A stretch of 64,000 nucleotides of DNA from Pelosinus sp. (GTDB taxonomy: Bacteria; Bacillota; Negativicutes; DSM-13327), in assembly GCA_029239675.1 (NCBI GenBank), contig JARBUM010000001.1:62001-126000 (forward strand). Reading direction: 5' to 3'. The notes under the pieces are model-generated. The model was not told the DNA's origin. It searched no databases and was given only the letters and a program-made list of their open reading frames with translations. Position numbers and translations under genes: made by a program. The first letter of the stretch is position 1. Each line of letters starts with the position of its first letter. Shown one piece after another: positions 35,943 through 44,507 of the stretch.

Positions 35943-36737
35943 ATGAGATTTTCTTTTTTCTCCCTAATCTTAGCTATGATTATATCTGTTACGATGGGCT
36001 GCAGTACGGGCAATCAGGGTCCTTCATCCACACCGCTACAAAAAATTGAAATTAATGTATCTGCCGCCGTTAGTTTAAAAGATGCCCTTACCGAAATTCA
36101 AACAAACTATGAACTCCAGCATCCCAATATAAAGCTAATCTATAACTTTGGCGCATCAGGTGCTTTGCAAAAACAAATCGAACAAGGTGCTCCTGCCGAT
36201 ATTTTTATCTCCGCAGCTCCAAAGCAAATGAATGATTTGGAAGCAAAAAATCTAGTAAATAAGGCTACACGTAAAAACCTGGTTGAAAATAAACTGGTCA
36301 TTATCATACCTCAAGCATCGACTCTCCACATTACAAAATTTGAAGATGTAACTAAGGATGAATTTCAAAAATTAAGCATTGGTGAAACAACAACGGTTCC
36401 CGCAGGTCAATACGCTCAAGAAGTCTTTAGAAAGTTGGGGATTTGGGATAAAATAAGAGATAAAACCGTTCTCGCTAAAGATGTACGTACTGTGTTAACC
36501 TATGTAGAAACAGGCAACGTAGATGCTGGCATCGTTTACCAAACGGATGCCAACTCTAGCAGCAAGGTAAGAATCGCTGCCACTGCACCTGAAGGATCTC
36601 ACCAACCAATTGTATATCCAGTTGCACTTTTATCAGAAACCAAACACCAAAAAGCGGGGGAGGATTTTCTTACTTACCTCTCGACTTCTAAAAGTAGAGT
36701 CATATTCGAAAAATACGGTTTTACCATGAGTAAATAA
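35943..36737 (+). CDS. modA: Molybdate ABC transporter substrate-binding lipoprotein
   Basis: A 264-residue lipoprotein. The signal peptide MRFSFFSLILAMIISVTMG ends at a lipobox cysteine (MGC). The mature part matches ModA: AAVSLKDALTEIQ near the N-terminus, FGASGALQKQIEQGAPADIFISA, and VETGNVDAGIVYQTDA. It captures molybdate (or tungstate) outside the cytoplasmic membrane. The start at 35943 has AGGAGG 9 nt upstream; the longer open frame reads through a repeat. First of three mod genes. Confidence 0.95.
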   Translation: MRFSFFSLILAMIISVTMGCSTGNQGPSSTPLQKIEINVSAAVSLKDALTEIQTNYELQHPNIKLIYNFGASGALQKQIEQGAPADIFISAAPKQMNDLEAKNLVNKATRKNLVENKLVIIIPQASTLHITKFEDVTKDEFQKLSIGETTTVPAGQYAQEVFRKLGIWDKIRDKTVLAKDVRTVLTYVETGNVDAGIVYQTDANSSSKVRIAATAPEGSHQPIVYPVALLSETKHQKAGEDFLTYLSTSKSRVIFEKYGFTMSK

Positions 36738-36764
36738 ATAATACAGATGGCGCAGGTGAATTTT

Positions 36765-37424
36765 ATGGTCGAATGGCAACCCGTTATCCTATCACTCAAA
36801 GTTGCATCCATTTCAGTAGTGTTTGTTTTTTTTCTTGGGGTGCTATCGGCTTATATAATGAGAAGTATAAATATTCCTGGGAAGATAGCCTTAGAATCCC
36901 TTTTCACCCTCCCCTTAGTCTTGCCTCCCGTCGTCATTGGTTTTCTGCTTTTAGTTCTCATTGGCAAACAAGGCCCAGTAGGTATTTTCTTGAAGAATTA
37001 CTTTGATACCCAAATTATCTTTACTCCAGCAGCAGCAGTTCTCGCGGGTATTGTTGTATCCTTTCCTCTAATGTATCAAAGTACAAAAGCAGCCTTTGAA
37101 AGCATTGATAAAACATTAGAAGACGCCGCCCGCACGCTAGGTGCTAGTGAATGGCGGGTATTTTGGACAGTAACCATCCCTTTATCCTGGCCAGGCCTTG
37201 TGTCTGGTTTGGTGTTGTCCTTCGCTCGGACGTTAGGAGAATTTGGGGCTACGATTATGATTGCTGGCAATATCCCTGGCAAGACACAGACCATTCCCTT
37301 GGCAATTTATTTTGCAACAGAATCAAATGACCTAGTAACAGCAGGTATGTATGTAATCATCATCAGTGTAGTAACCTTTTCTATTATCTTCGGATTGAAT
37401 CAGTGGAAAGGTAGAAAATGCTAG
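36765..37424 (+). CDS. modB: Molybdate ABC transporter permease
   Basis: A 219-residue inner-membrane permease with five or six helices and the EAA-type loop DAARTLGASEWRVFWTVTIPLSWPGL that docks the ATPase. The ATG at 36765 has AGGTGA upstream; an ATG 18 bp earlier has no ribosome site. It pairs with ModC to move molybdate into the cell. It follows modA by 27 bp. Confidence 0.94.
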   Translation: MVEWQPVILSLKVASISVVFVFFLGVLSAYIMRSINIPGKIALESLFTLPLVLPPVVIGFLLLVLIGKQGPVGIFLKNYFDTQIIFTPAAAVLAGIVVSFPLMYQSTKAAFESIDKTLEDAARTLGASEWRVFWTVTIPLSWPGLVSGLVLSFARTLGEFGATIMIAGNIPGKTQTIPLAIYFATESNDLVTAGMYVIIISVVTFSIIFGLNQWKGRKC

Positions 37425-37452
37425 TTTAAACCACAATAAAGGAGAGGGCTCA

Positions 37453-38109
37453 ATGTTAACAGTAGATATTAAAAAAAAGCTATGTGATTTTACCTTAAAT
37501 ATTTCTTTTACTGTTGAAAATAAAACCCTTGTTTTATTTGGTCCTTCCGGCTGTGGTAAAACAACCATATTACGTTGTATCGCCGGATTATTAACGCCTG
37601 ATGAAGGTCTTATCCTCTCCAATGGCCAAACTTTTTATTGCTCTCAATCGACTACGGATTTACCTCCTAGAAAAAGAAATGTTAGTTATATGTTTCAGGA
37701 TTTTGCTTTGTTTCCCCACATGAATGTTAAGCATAATATTTGGTATGGGGTTAAAACCCATAACCAACAGGCAAATCAATTATATGAAAAGCTAATTGCT
37801 TTATTAAAAATTGAACACCTCCCCCATCGCTCCATTCACCAACTATCTGGTGGCGAAAAACAACGAGTTGCCATGGCTCGTGCACTTATGGCTGAGCCAC
37901 AAATCCTTTTATTAGACGAACCCCTATCTGCTCTCGATACACAAAGCCGCTATGAATTGCAAGACGAATTAAAAAAGCTGCAACAGATCTGGAACATCCC
38001 CTTTATTCTCGTCACCCATTCACCAGAAGAAGCACGCGCCCTTGGCAGCGAAGTATTATTTCTACACCAAGGACAGCAGATGCCACCTTCATGGAATATA
38101 AATGAATAA
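37453..38109 (+). CDS. modC: Molybdate ABC transporter ATPase, short form
   Basis: A 218-residue ABC ATPase with Walker A GPSGCGKT, Q-loop region MFQDFALFPHMNV, signature LSGGEKQR and Walker B ILLLDEPLSALD. It lacks the C-terminal Mop/TOBE domain of the 350-residue E. coli ModC, so molybdate feedback through that domain is absent. AAGGAGAG precedes the ATG. It powers ModB. Gene order modA-modB-modC is standard. Confidence 0.93.
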   Translation: MLTVDIKKKLCDFTLNISFTVENKTLVLFGPSGCGKTTILRCIAGLLTPDEGLILSNGQTFYCSQSTTDLPPRKRNVSYMFQDFALFPHMNVKHNIWYGVKTHNQQANQLYEKLIALLKIEHLPHRSIHQLSGGEKQRVAMARALMAEPQILLLDEPLSALDTQSRYELQDELKKLQQIWNIPFILVTHSPEEARALGSEVLFLHQGQQMPPSWNINE

Positions 38110-38120
38110 AAAGTAAAATT

Positions 38121-38205
38121 GAAACACAGAGATGCAGGAGACGCCATAGAACTACGTTTCCTTTACGTGGCACGCTAGTGACATTGTGCCTTGGTGATCA
38201 ATTAA
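38121..38205. repeat. Decayed palindromic repeat family A
   Basis: GAAACACAGAGATGCAGGAG and later GTGACATTGTGCCTTGGTGATCA resemble the two halves of the element at 10862-10957, but the pairing is weak. Confidence 0.4.
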
Positions 38206-38209
38206 CACT

Positions 38210-38243
38210 AAAATCCGCATGAATAATTTCATGCGGATTTTCC
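38210..38243 (+). terminator. modABC terminator
   Basis: AAAATCCGCATGAA and TTCATGCGGATTTT form a perfect 14-bp stem with a TAAT loop and a short T tail. It is about 100 nt after the modC stop and may also serve the converging gene at 38301. Confidence 0.85.
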
Positions 38244-38300
38244 TTACTCTATAAGGCTTAACTATAAGTATTGACAATAGTTCATGTCCAAAAAGAATAT

Positions 38301-38615
38301 CTAATTTTCAATTCTTTCTAGTTTATATAATACAGGGTGCAATCCATCAGCACAGGATACGATTTCTACACCTTTCTGCTTAATCCAAGGATAGTCATGT
38401 CCTAGAGCAAGAAAAACAACCTTATCTTGAACGGCTACCCAAGCCCAGCTACAAAATCCTTCAGGTTTTTCGACATTTTTGCAAAGGTACTCTTGCCCCT
38501 CTTTGTATTTAGCACAGTTAATATGTACGCCGTCAGCGGCATATTCCTTGTGAACGTCAGGCACTTCAATTTTCTTCAACACAGTAATCTTAACATCATA
38601 TTTATTACCAGCCAC
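38301..38615 (-). CDS. TIGR04076-family protein
   Basis: A 104-residue soluble protein of the uncharacterised TIGR04076 type. Recognisable features are YDVKITVLKK at the start, a cysteine in HINCAKYKEGQEY, and GFCSWAWVAVQDKVVFLALGHDYPW, ending with ADGLHPVLYKLERI. These small proteins are common in anaerobes; function unknown. The conserved cysteines (residues 34, 46 and 55 approximately) could bind metal. It lies immediately downstream of the aminotransferase (about 30 bp) on the same strand. AGGTGGC precedes the ATG. Confidence 0.78.
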   Translation of the reverse strand: MAGNKYDVKITVLKKIEVPDVHKEYAADGVHINCAKYKEGQEYLCKNVEKPEGFCSWAWVAVQDKVVFLALGHDYPWIKQKGVEIVSCADGLHPVLYKLERIEN

Positions 38616-38648
38616 CTTATACCTCCAAACAATATTTTTTCATATTCA

Positions 38649-39827
38649 TTATAACGAAACTACTGAGCCTAACCAGCTCTTTATCCTCGCCACTACTTCT
38701 CTCAATCGCTCTTCCGGCTGCACTAAAGCGATTCTGATAAAACCCTCACCGCAATCACCAAAAGCTTTACCTGGAACGACAGCTACTCCTGTGTTATTCA
38801 GCAAATCAACAGTGAAGTCAAAAGAGCTTTGCTTAGTTGGCACCTTTGCCCATATGTACATAGATGCCTTTGGGCGTTCTACCTGCCACCCCATACTGTT
38901 AAAACCATCCACAATAATATCACGACGACGCTGGTAAGCAGCAGCTGTTTCTCTTACGCAGTCTTGAGGACCTGTCAAAGCAGCAACAGCTGCAAGCTGT
39001 AAAGGGGCAAATATACCATAATCGAAATTTGATTTCAAGCGGCCTAATAGAGATAAAACTTGAGAATTACCAACAATATAACCAACACGGCAGCCACACA
39101 TATTATAGCTTTTTGATAAAGAATTAAATTCTACACCAATCTCTTTCGCCCCAGGAATACTCAAAAAACTATCTGGCTGATAATCATCAAAAACTAGTTC
39201 ACTATAGGCAAAATCATTACAAACTACAAAATGATAGCGTTGTGCCAATGCTACCACTTTTTCAAAAAACTCACGTGTTGCCGTAGCAGCTAGAGGGTTA
39301 TTAGGATAATTCAAAATCATTAATTTAGTGCGTCTTAGCACGTCCTCATCAATGGCATCTAAGTCTGGCAGATAATTATTTTCAGGCGTCAGACACATTT
39401 TATGCAATTGTGCACCAGCAATCAATGGACCTGCACTAAATATAGGATATCCAGGGTCAGGAATCAGCACTACATCCCCTGGATTCACTAGACAAAGACC
39501 AATGTGAGCTAAGCCTTCCTGAGAACCGATAAGGGAATGAACCTCAGAAACCGGATCAAGCTCTACCCCAAATTTCTTATGATACCAATCAGCGATAGCC
39601 TGCAACAATTCAGGCTTTCCCTTCGAAAGAGTATAGCCATAGTTGCTGCCACACTCAACCTCCGATTTTAAGGCTTCCATAATATGTGGAGCAGGAGCCA
39701 TATCTGGATTTCCAATTGATAGTTGAATGATATCCTTACCAGCTGCTGCTGCTTTCTTCTGCAATTCCTCTAATTGTGAAAAAATTGCCGATGTCAGTCC
39801 CATCATACGGTCAGCTTGTTGAATCAT
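38649..39827 (-). CDS. PLP-dependent aminotransferase, class I/II (DapL/DapC-like)
   Basis: A 392-residue fold-type I aminotransferase. Family motifs are NYPNNPLAAT (PLP-binding Asn), DFAYSELVFDDY, the PLP lysine in SLSKSYNMCGCRVGYIVGN and the C-terminal substrate arginine in GEGFIRIALVQPEERL. It resembles LL-diaminopimelate or succinyl-DAP aminotransferases of Firmicutes, but general alanine/aspartate-type activity is possible. AGGGAT lies before the ATG. It stands upstream of the TIGR04076 gene. The gap to the MFS gene shows no feature. Confidence 0.88.
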   Translation of the reverse strand: MIQQADRMMGLTSAIFSQLEELQKKAAAAGKDIIQLSIGNPDMAPAPHIMEALKSEVECGSNYGYTLSKGKPELLQAIADWYHKKFGVELDPVSEVHSLIGSQEGLAHIGLCLVNPGDVVLIPDPGYPIFSAGPLIAGAQLHKMCLTPENNYLPDLDAIDEDVLRRTKLMILNYPNNPLAATATREFFEKVVALAQRYHFVVCNDFAYSELVFDDYQPDSFLSIPGAKEIGVEFNSLSKSYNMCGCRVGYIVGNSQVLSLLGRLKSNFDYGIFAPLQLAAVAALTGPQDCVRETAAAYQRRRDIIVDGFNSMGWQVERPKASMYIWAKVPTKQSSFDFTVDLLNNTGVAVVPGKAFGDCGEGFIRIALVQPEERLREVVARIKSWLGSVVSL

Positions 39828-40003
39828 ATTATCCCTCCATCTTATTTAGACTCCAATATCTTTGCCCTCTAAGAACAAGACTTACCTTTTTACTGTTTAT
39901 AACTCTAATAATCATAAACATATACACAATTCTCCAATTAATCTTTTAGATTCTTCTACATTTCCATTATGTAACCCTGCCAAAATCTGAAATTATACAA
40001 TAG

Positions 40004-41224
40004 CTATTTACGTTTTACCAGAAAGAAATAGGATAAAATCGCAGCAGTTTCAGCAACAGCAATGGTAATTCCCATGGGGATAGCAGTGTGACTGCCACCA
40101 AGTCCCACGAGGGGTGCCATAAATCCTCCAAAGACAAATGACAACAATCCAATAAGGGCTGCTGCACTACCTGCCGATTTAGCTTGATCCTGCATAGCTA
40201 ATGAAAAACTACTGGTACCAACGATTCCCACACTAGACACAACCACAAACATTGGTAGCAAAATAGCGTAAAGTCCTGCACCAATTAGGATCATAATCAG
40301 CAATAAAATTCCCCCTACAAAAGCAAGGGCAAGTCCTGTAATTAAAAGTTTCTTTTCATGAATCCTTCCTGCTAATCTGCCAGTAATTTGCCCAGCAATA
40401 ATGATACCAACACTATTAACCCCAAAAAGCAGACTAAACAATTGGGGTGAAACGCCAAAAATATTTTGCAAGACAAAGGGAGAACCGGAGATATAGGCAA
40501 ACATACCTGCCAAGACAAAACCTTGCGCTAATGCGTACCCCATAAAAGTCCGGTTTTTCATTAAACCGCGGAAGGTAATAATTGTGTTCTTAAAGCCCCC
40601 CTTTGATCGGAGAGTGATAGGCAATGTTTCCCGCAAGCCGAAAAATACAGCAAACAGCATACATACTCCTAGCACAAAGAGTACTAAAAAAACACCTCGC
40701 CAGGATGAAATCTGCAAAATCTGACCACCCAGTATAGGAGCAAGAATAGGAGCCACACCATTTACTAACATTAATAAGGAAAAAAATCTTGTCATTTCAG
40801 ATCCCGAGTAGAGATCTCTTACTATCGCTCGCGAAATAACAATACCTGCCGATCCAGCTAACCCTTGGATAAATCGCATAATTAAGAATATCCAAATAGT
40901 CGAAGCAAAAACACATAACAACGAAGAAATAACATAAATGAATAGTCCTACCAGCAAAGGGCCTCTGCGACCGCAGACATCGCTAATAGGCCCCGCAAAC
41001 AATTGCCCCAGGGCAATACCAAGCAAACATGCTGTTAGACTTAGTTGTACAAAAGAGGTACTTGCGCTTAGTTCACTCCCTATATTCGGCAGAGCAGGCA
41101 AATACATATCAATGGACAAAGGTGCAAAAGAGGCCAATGCCCCTAGTAAAAAGGCCATCCAGACAACAGAGGTTTTTTCCATTTTCTTTAGCACATCAGT
41201 CTTTTCTTCCAGGGAATAACTCAT
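40004..41224 (-). CDS. Bcr/CflA-family MFS drug exporter
   Basis: A 406-residue, 12-helix major facilitator of the Bcr/CflA (DHA1) family. The opening SFAPLSIDMYLPALPNIG, the loop motif GPISDVCGRRGPLL and RFIQGLAGSAGIVISRAIVRDLYSG are characteristic. It exports drugs or small metabolites with proton antiport; substrate not predictable. The start ATG is preceded by AAAGGATTGATGAT. A 23-bp perfect hairpin lies in its leader between the promoter and the start codon. Confidence 0.92.
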   Translation of the reverse strand: MSYSLEEKTDVLKKMEKTSVVWMAFLLGALASFAPLSIDMYLPALPNIGSELSASTSFVQLSLTACLLGIALGQLFAGPISDVCGRRGPLLVGLFIYVISSLLCVFASTIWIFLIMRFIQGLAGSAGIVISRAIVRDLYSGSEMTRFFSLLMLVNGVAPILAPILGGQILQISSWRGVFLVLFVLGVCMLFAVFFGLRETLPITLRSKGGFKNTIITFRGLMKNRTFMGYALAQGFVLAGMFAYISGSPFVLQNIFGVSPQLFSLLFGVNSVGIIIAGQITGRLAGRIHEKKLLITGLALAFVGGILLLIMILIGAGLYAILLPMFVVVSSVGIVGTSSFSLAMQDQAKSAGSAAALIGLLSFVFGGFMAPLVGLGGSHTAIPMGITIAVAETAAILSYFFLVKRK

Positions 41225-41257
41225 ATCATCAATCCTTTTATATAATCTCAGTAGGAC

Positions 41258-41320
41258 TCAAAAAACAAAAGATACAAGCACTATTTTTCTTTACGACAAA
41301 TAGTGCTTGTATCTTTTGTT
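41258..41320 (-). promoter_or_regulatory. Leader attenuator hairpin of the MFS exporter
   Basis: Arms 41264-41286 and 41298-41320 are perfectly complementary over 23 bp with an 11-nt loop. On the minus strand GTTTTTTGAG follows, so the structure is an intrinsic terminator in that direction. It sits 34 nt before the exporter start and downstream of its probable promoter, the position of transcription attenuators in Firmicute drug-resistance genes. Confidence 0.78.
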
Positions 41321-41351
41321 AATGCCCAACAACAATCTATCACATTCTCTT

Positions 41352-41380
41352 ATTGTAAGGGAAACATCATTCATCGTCAA
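41352..41380 (-). promoter_or_regulatory. Promoter of the MFS exporter leader
   Basis: On the minus strand TTGACG and TACAAT are separated by 17 bp (complement of about 41352-41380). The predicted start is only about 20-25 nt before the long hairpin. Confidence 0.68.
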
Positions 41381-41568
41381 TTCAAAATTTCATTGCTCCA
41401 TTAGTTTAAATTTCCACGAATTTTAATAAAAGTTTATGAGAAACTAATAGCAAGTACTTTACAATTTAATAGTTCGTTTAAAACTTCTATTTACTTTAAA
41501 TCCTAGTTTGATTTCCCAGGAATGATTACGATACGCCTATGGAATACAAAAAATTGGGAGGTAGGATT

Positions 41569-42333
41569 ATGGAAAAAAAACTATCTAAGCGAAAAATGCT
41601 TCGTCGCAAGTATGTCTCCGCCTTAGCAGGTGCTGCCATATTAACGGGAGCAGCAGGAATGGCAGCCCCAGCCACCACCTTTGCGGCTGAACGCCCTGTA
41701 GTGGCGGCTTCGGCTTCTAGCCAATCTAATAATGGCTCTCATTATGATACTAAATCTAATAATGGTTCTCATTATGATACTAGATACAATAATGGTTCTA
41801 ATCATGATACTACTAGATCTAATTCTAAAAATGTCACTCATGCTGACACTCGATCTAATAACGGCGCTCATTATGACTCTCGATCTAATAATGGCTCCCA
41901 CTATGACACAAGATATGATAAAGGTTCAAGCTTTGACACGAGATTTCACTCAGACTCAAGATATTATGATACAAGCCGAGGAGGAAGTGATTGGCATAGA
42001 CACGATCGTAGCTGGCCTAGCTCTAATGATAATAGAGGACTCTATAAAGATGGGAGAATCTATTATAGCAGTGATAATAATGGCTATTATAATGACGATG
42101 CCAATTATCGAACCAGTCCTCTAACATTTGCAAAAGATTATGCTTCCACTTACGGATTCGATGCAAACCGTGATTCCTTCTCATTACTGTCTCAATCCAG
42201 AAATCAGGCCACTGTTCAAATTATAAAACACGATACAAATCAGCGATTTAGAGTTGATTTAGTTAGAAACTCCGGTGATTGGAATATCGCAGGTGTGCGT
42301 GCAATAGGAAATGTTGCTACAGCGCGCACATAG
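41569..42333 (+). CDS. Secreted protein with tandem SNNGSHYDTR-type repeats
   Basis: A 254-residue protein with a signal peptide after a basic stretch (MEKKLSKRKMLRRK, then a hydrophobic core to TTFAA at about residue 42). Residues ~53-140 hold about eight degenerate copies of a 10-residue unit SNNGSHYDTR, in which Asn, Gly, His, Tyr and Asp dominate. A Trp/His/Asp-rich stretch (RGGSDWHRHDRSW) follows. The last 75 residues form an unrelated C-terminal domain. GGGAGG lies 7 nt before this ATG; an earlier in-frame ATG lacks a site. I do not recognise the family. Confidence 0.8.
   Translation: MEKKLSKRKMLRRKYVSALAGAAILTGAAGMAAPATTFAAERPVVAASASSQSNNGSHYDTKSNNGSHYDTRYNNGSNHDTTRSNSKNVTHADTRSNNGAHYDSRSNNGSHYDTRYDKGSSFDTRFHSDSRYYDTSRGGSDWHRHDRSWPSSNDNRGLYKDGRIYYSSDNNGYYNDDANYRTSPLTFAKDYASTYGFDANRDSFSLLSQSRNQATVQIIKHDTNQRFRVDLVRNSGDWNIAGVRAIGNVATART
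41725..41985 (+). repeat. Intragenic tandem 30-bp repeats
   Basis: About eight degenerate 30-33-bp units of the type TCTAATAATGGCTCTCATTA encode the 10-residue repeats of the secreted protein. Units 1, 2, 5 and 6 are the best conserved. Confidence 0.8.
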
Positions 42334-42393
42334 TATTCACATCTCGTCCACACCTTAGTCTTTAGCATAAATTCTCTATCCTATCTATACTAG

Positions 42394-42432
42394 AGAAGCT
42401 AGAAACCCTTTTAAAAAGGATTTCTAGCTTCT
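42394..42432. terminator. Bidirectional terminator
   Basis: AGAAGCTAGAAA (42394-42405) and TTTCTAGCTTCT (42421-42432) form a perfect 12-bp stem with further partial pairing of the CCCTTTT/AAAAAGG interior. T-rich sequence follows on the plus strand. It lies between the repeat protein and the converging transaldolase. Confidence 0.85.
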
Positions 42433-42447
42433 TTTAATAACTCGATC

Positions 42448-43095
42448 TTATTTATTTTTCACCTTTTCCCAATCGGACAAAAATTTGCTGATGCCTGAGT
42501 CTGTCAAAGGATGCTTTGACATTTGTTCAATTACACTATAAGGCATTGTGCCAATATGGGCACCTGCCAGAGCCGCTTGGGTCGCATGACGGGCCGTACG
42601 AATACTAGCCGCAATAATCTCAGTTTTAAAGCCATACATCTTAAAGATGGTTGCAATCTCTTCGACAACTTTTAAACCATCTTCATTAATATCTTCTAGA
42701 CGACCAATGAATGGGCTTACATAACTAGCTCCGGCTGATGCAGCCAACAAAGCCTGATTAGATGAGAAAATCAGAGTAACATTTGTTTTAATGCCCTTTG
42801 TTGATAATATCTTAACAGCTTTTAAGCCTTCTGTAGTCATAGGAACTTTAATAACAATGTTAGGATTAAGTGCTGCTAACGGTAATGCTTCCTCAACCAT
42901 TTTTTCTGCTTCTAAGCTAATAACTTCAGCGCTTATCGGCCCATCAACAATTGCACATATTTCTTTTACAACCTCTTGAAAATTTCTTCCTTCCTTTGCA
43001 ATTAAAGAAGGATTAGTAGTAACCCCCCGGATAACTCCTAAATCATTTGCCTTAGCGATTTCACTAACATTTGCAGTATCAATAAATATTTTCAT
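42448..43095 (-). CDS. Transaldolase / fructose-6-phosphate aldolase-like (TalC)
   Basis: A 215-residue short transaldolase-family protein. The Schiff-base lysine is Lys83 in NIVIKVPMT, with [11 protein letters not shown] near residue 26, [26 protein letters not shown] and a C-terminal KFLSDWEK. This size class includes bacterial TalC transaldolases and fructose-6-phosphate aldolases; which activity cannot be decided here. It is divergent from a DeoR-family regulator, suggesting sugar-phosphate control. AGGAGAG precedes the ATG. Confidence 0.93.
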   Translation of the reverse strand: MKIFIDTANVSEIAKANDLGVIRGVTTNPSLIAKEGRNFQEVVKEICAIVDGPISAEVISLEAEKMVEEALPLAALNPNIVIKVPMTTEGLKAVKILSTKGIKTNVTLIFSSNQALLAASAGASYVSPFIGRLEDINEDGLKVVEEIATIFKMYGFKTEIIAASIRTARHATQAALAGAHIGTMPYSVIEQMSKHPLTDSGISKFLSDWEKVKNK

Positions 43096-43423
43096 TAAAA
43101 CTCTCTCCTTTTACATAATCTAAAATATGAGTGAGATTAAACAATCTAATGATATTTTACGGTATTATCAATCTCTTAAGCAATTCTTTTATAATATAAA
43201 TCTCTTATCCAATTCTAACACCTTGCTTTACTTTGTCAACCATTTTTATCCTTATTTTCTTTGTTTTTTCTACTATGTTATTTATTTTTATTTTCCAATG
43301 CTTATTTATTCTTTCTTTTCAAAGCCGAGTATTGAATATTTTCTTAGTTTTTGTTATGATAATTATAAATATAACGAAAATTGGTATTTTATATAACTCC
43401 AAAACGAGCAAAAAGGAGAAACT

Positions 43424-44188
43424 ATGTTTTTGATTGAAAGAAGAAAAAAAATCCTTGAATTTCTTAGCAATCATAGAAAAGCTACAGTAAAAGAGTTATC
43501 CTTATTTTCAGGTGTTACAGAAGTGACTCTGCGCAATGATTTGAAAACAATGGAAGACGAAGGGCTTATCAAAAGATTCCACGGTGGTGCTATTCTCTCC
43601 GAACAAGTTAATCCTGAAAACTTTTTTTCCGCACGAGAACAAAGGAATCAATTTCAGAAATCCATTATTGCCAAAAAAGCAGCTGAATTGGTTACCAACG
43701 GTCAGTGCATTCTTTTAGATGGAAGTTCAACCATCCGGGAGTTCGCTAAACTCTTAAAAACGATGCCCGTACGTCTAACGGTGATTACTAATGGCATCTA
43801 CACAGCTCTTGAACTTAGGGACAACCCGCTTATAACGGTTATTTTGCTTGGTGGAGTAATCCGTGTCGGCTCAACAGCTCTTGAAGGAACATTAGGAACA
43901 AACATTCTAAATCAACTTAAAATTGACATTATGTTCACATCTGCTAGCGGTTTCACGATAAAAGATGGCCTTATGGACTTTAATGTATATGAAGTAGACT
44001 TAAAAAGAAGAATGGTCGAGGCTTCAGCCCAATTGGTTACCCTAATGGATTCTAGCAAATTTGATACCTCTTCTTTGGCTTCCTTTGCTACTACTGACCA
44101 AATGGATATACTTATTACTGATGCCAATGCACCACCAGATACAATTACCCAATTGAGGGACATGAATATTCAAGTTATCATTAGCTGA
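43424..44188 (+). CDS. DeoR-family transcriptional regulator
   Basis: A 254-residue regulator with an N-terminal winged helix (about 1-57, KATVKELSLFSGVTEVTLRNDLKTMEDEGLIKRFHGGAI) and a C-terminal DeoR sensor domain (about 75-235) of the sugar-phosphate-binding isomerase-like fold, with LLDGSSTIREFAKLL. Members repress sugar genes until a phosphosugar binds. It is divergent from talC, its likely target; the 328-bp gap is AT-rich and I see no clear operator. AAAAGGAG precedes the ATG. Confidence 0.9.
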   Translation: MFLIERRKKILEFLSNHRKATVKELSLFSGVTEVTLRNDLKTMEDEGLIKRFHGGAILSEQVNPENFFSAREQRNQFQKSIIAKKAAELVTNGQCILLDGSSTIREFAKLLKTMPVRLTVITNGIYTALELRDNPLITVILLGGVIRVGSTALEGTLGTNILNQLKIDIMFTSASGFTIKDGLMDFNVYEVDLKRRMVEASAQLVTLMDSSKFDTSSLASFATTDQMDILITDANAPPDTITQLRDMNIQVIIS

Positions 44189-44204
44189 GTGGAAAACGAT
44201 TTTG

Positions 44205-44287
44205 AACTATAAAGACACAATACTGCTATTGCAGTAAACAAAGAAATTTTAATATTTTCTCTGCGTACTCTGTGCCTCTGTGGTTAC
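44205..44287. repeat. Decayed palindromic repeat family A
   Basis: ATAAAGACACA on the left and ACTCTGTGCCTCTGTGGTTA (44268-44287) on the right match the family at 10862 and 33969, but the left arm has decayed. It lies in the 319-bp gap between the DeoR regulator and the efflux operon end, next to a family B element. Confidence 0.55.
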
Positions 44288-44312
44288 ATCACTCTTTAGC
44301 CCATAACTAAAA

Positions 44313-44430
44313 AACGGTTGAAACGCGAAGATGTAAAGTCGCTGGCGCGGACATGAGGAACTTAAAGGAATTATTCTATAAACTCATCATTGTGTTCTTC
44401 ATATAACTTCGCGACCTTCGCGGTTTCAAT
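44313..44430. repeat. Palindromic repeat family B (CGCGAAG type)
   Basis: GGTTGAAACGCGAAGATGTAA on the left and ACTTCGCGACCTTCGCGG followed by TTTCAA on the right are inverted copies. Family resemblance is to 35773-35890. Confidence 0.6.
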
Positions 44431-44507
44431 GTTTTTCTCAAATTATATATTCTAGCTCTCATGTAGAATACTTCTATATGAGAGCTTTTCTCTGTTCTAT
44501 GGTAACT

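Noticed and set aside
41725-41985. Possible CRISPR array (30-bp repeated units)
   Set aside because: Units are contiguous without spacers, degenerate, in frame, and encode a regular decapeptide in a secreted protein.
41732-42124. Out-of-frame plus-strand open frame across the repeats
   Set aside because: It is a shadow produced by the repeat periodicity; it lacks a ribosome site and its composition is an artefact.
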